A stretch of DNA of 5,660 nucleotides from Nocardioides sp. (GTDB taxonomy: Bacteria; Actinomycetota; Actinomycetes; Propionibacteriales; Nocardioidaceae), in the NCBI GenBank assembly GCA_003519585.1, contig DOWL01000109.1:59332-64991 (forward strand). Direction: 5' to 3'. How positions within the stretch are numbered: the stretch's first letter is position 1; every line of letters starts with the position of its first letter. The position numbers and the translations under genes are program-made. The notes beneath the pieces were generated by a model. The model saw only the letters and a program-made list of their open reading frames with translations, made no database searches and had not been told where the DNA came from. This document shows, one piece after another, positions 5,472 to 5,660 of this stretch.

Positions 5472-5600
5472 TCAAGCAACGACGAGATACCGCTCGTCCC
5501 GGATCGGGCCGCCCCAGTAGACCGGGTCGTCGAGCCGGTACGTCGTCGGCGTGCGACCCGTGTCGCGGCGCGCGGGCGCGGGCGGCGGCCGGGGGCGACG
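5472..5600 (-). CDS. C-terminus of an unidentified convergent gene (partial, cut by the degraded window end)
   Basis: On the minus strand a TGA at 5474-5472 closes a frame open to the window edge. The readable part ends in YRLDDPVYWGGPIRDERYLVVA, a protein-like sequence with a balanced aromatic and acidic mix and G or C at nearly all third positions, as in the other genes here. Farther upstream (5571-5600) it turns Pro/Arg-rich, and beyond 5600 it is poly-Gly from the C run, which I do not trust. I do not recognise the family. It converges on the MerR-Mop gene with 7 bp between stops. Confidence 0.5.
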   Translation of the reverse strand, partial: RRPRPPPAPARRDTGRTPTTYRLDDPVYWGGPIRDERYLVVA

Positions 5601-5660
5601 CCCTCCCCCCCCCCGCCCCCCCCCCCTCCCGCCCCGCCCCCCCCCCCCCCCCCGTCCGCC
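5601..5660. other. Poly-C low-complexity tail, probable sequencing or assembly artefact at a contig end
   Basis: 52 of the last 60 bases are C, with scattered G and T and no A. The stretch before it (5571-5600) is already almost only G and C. Runs like this are typical of poly-G artefact from two-colour sequencing chemistry, seen here in reverse complement. They are not expected in a coding region of even a very GC-rich genome. It should not be interpreted biologically. Confidence 0.75.

Overview
The window is very GC-rich with strong G/C bias at third codon positions, frequent GTG starts and at least two genes that look leaderless. With the protein families present (an actinobacterial-type CbiQ/CbiO pair, a DUF3618 protein beside a divergent GroES, a MerR-Mop regulator), this points to a high-GC actinomycete. 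Nocardioidaceae or a relative is my best guess, from the resemblance of the proteins and not from a search. The last ~60 bases are almost pure C and look like a contig end or sequencing artefact.

Layout. (1) 1-1487, + strand: the tail of an unseen upstream gene, then cbiQ and cbiO, the membrane T-component and ATPase of an energy-coupling factor (ECF) cobalt or nickel importer. The substrate-binding part (CbiM/CbiN type) probably lies just upstream. (2) 1468-1635: a 168-bp imperfect inverted repeat that folds end to end into one long hairpin. It starts inside the last codons of cbiO and supplies its stop codon, and it ends just before the next gene. (3) 1653-2257, + strand: a small DUF3618 membrane-anchored protein and a divergent GroES-like protein, apparently co-transcribed. 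(4) 2278-5059, - strand: read in transcription order, a TauE/SafE-type permease, a DUF202 membrane protein, and a 14-TM DHA2-type MFS exporter only 26 bp after it. (5) 5084-5464, + strand: a MerR-type helix-turn-helix fused to a molybdate-binding Mop/TOBE domain, divergent from the permease across 24 bp. (6) 5472 to about 5600, - strand: the C-terminus of a convergent gene that runs into the low-complexity end.

Working together: cbiQ and cbiO form one metal-uptake machine. DUF202 and the MFS exporter look like one transcription unit. The MerR-Mop protein is well placed to control the TauE permease. I see no complete new multi-gene defence or mobile system here. The most unusual object is the 168-bp hairpin repeat, which looks like a MITE or a structured dispersed repeat. 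The GroES-like gene, with its well-placed ribosome site before a CTG, is the most interesting gene-start question.
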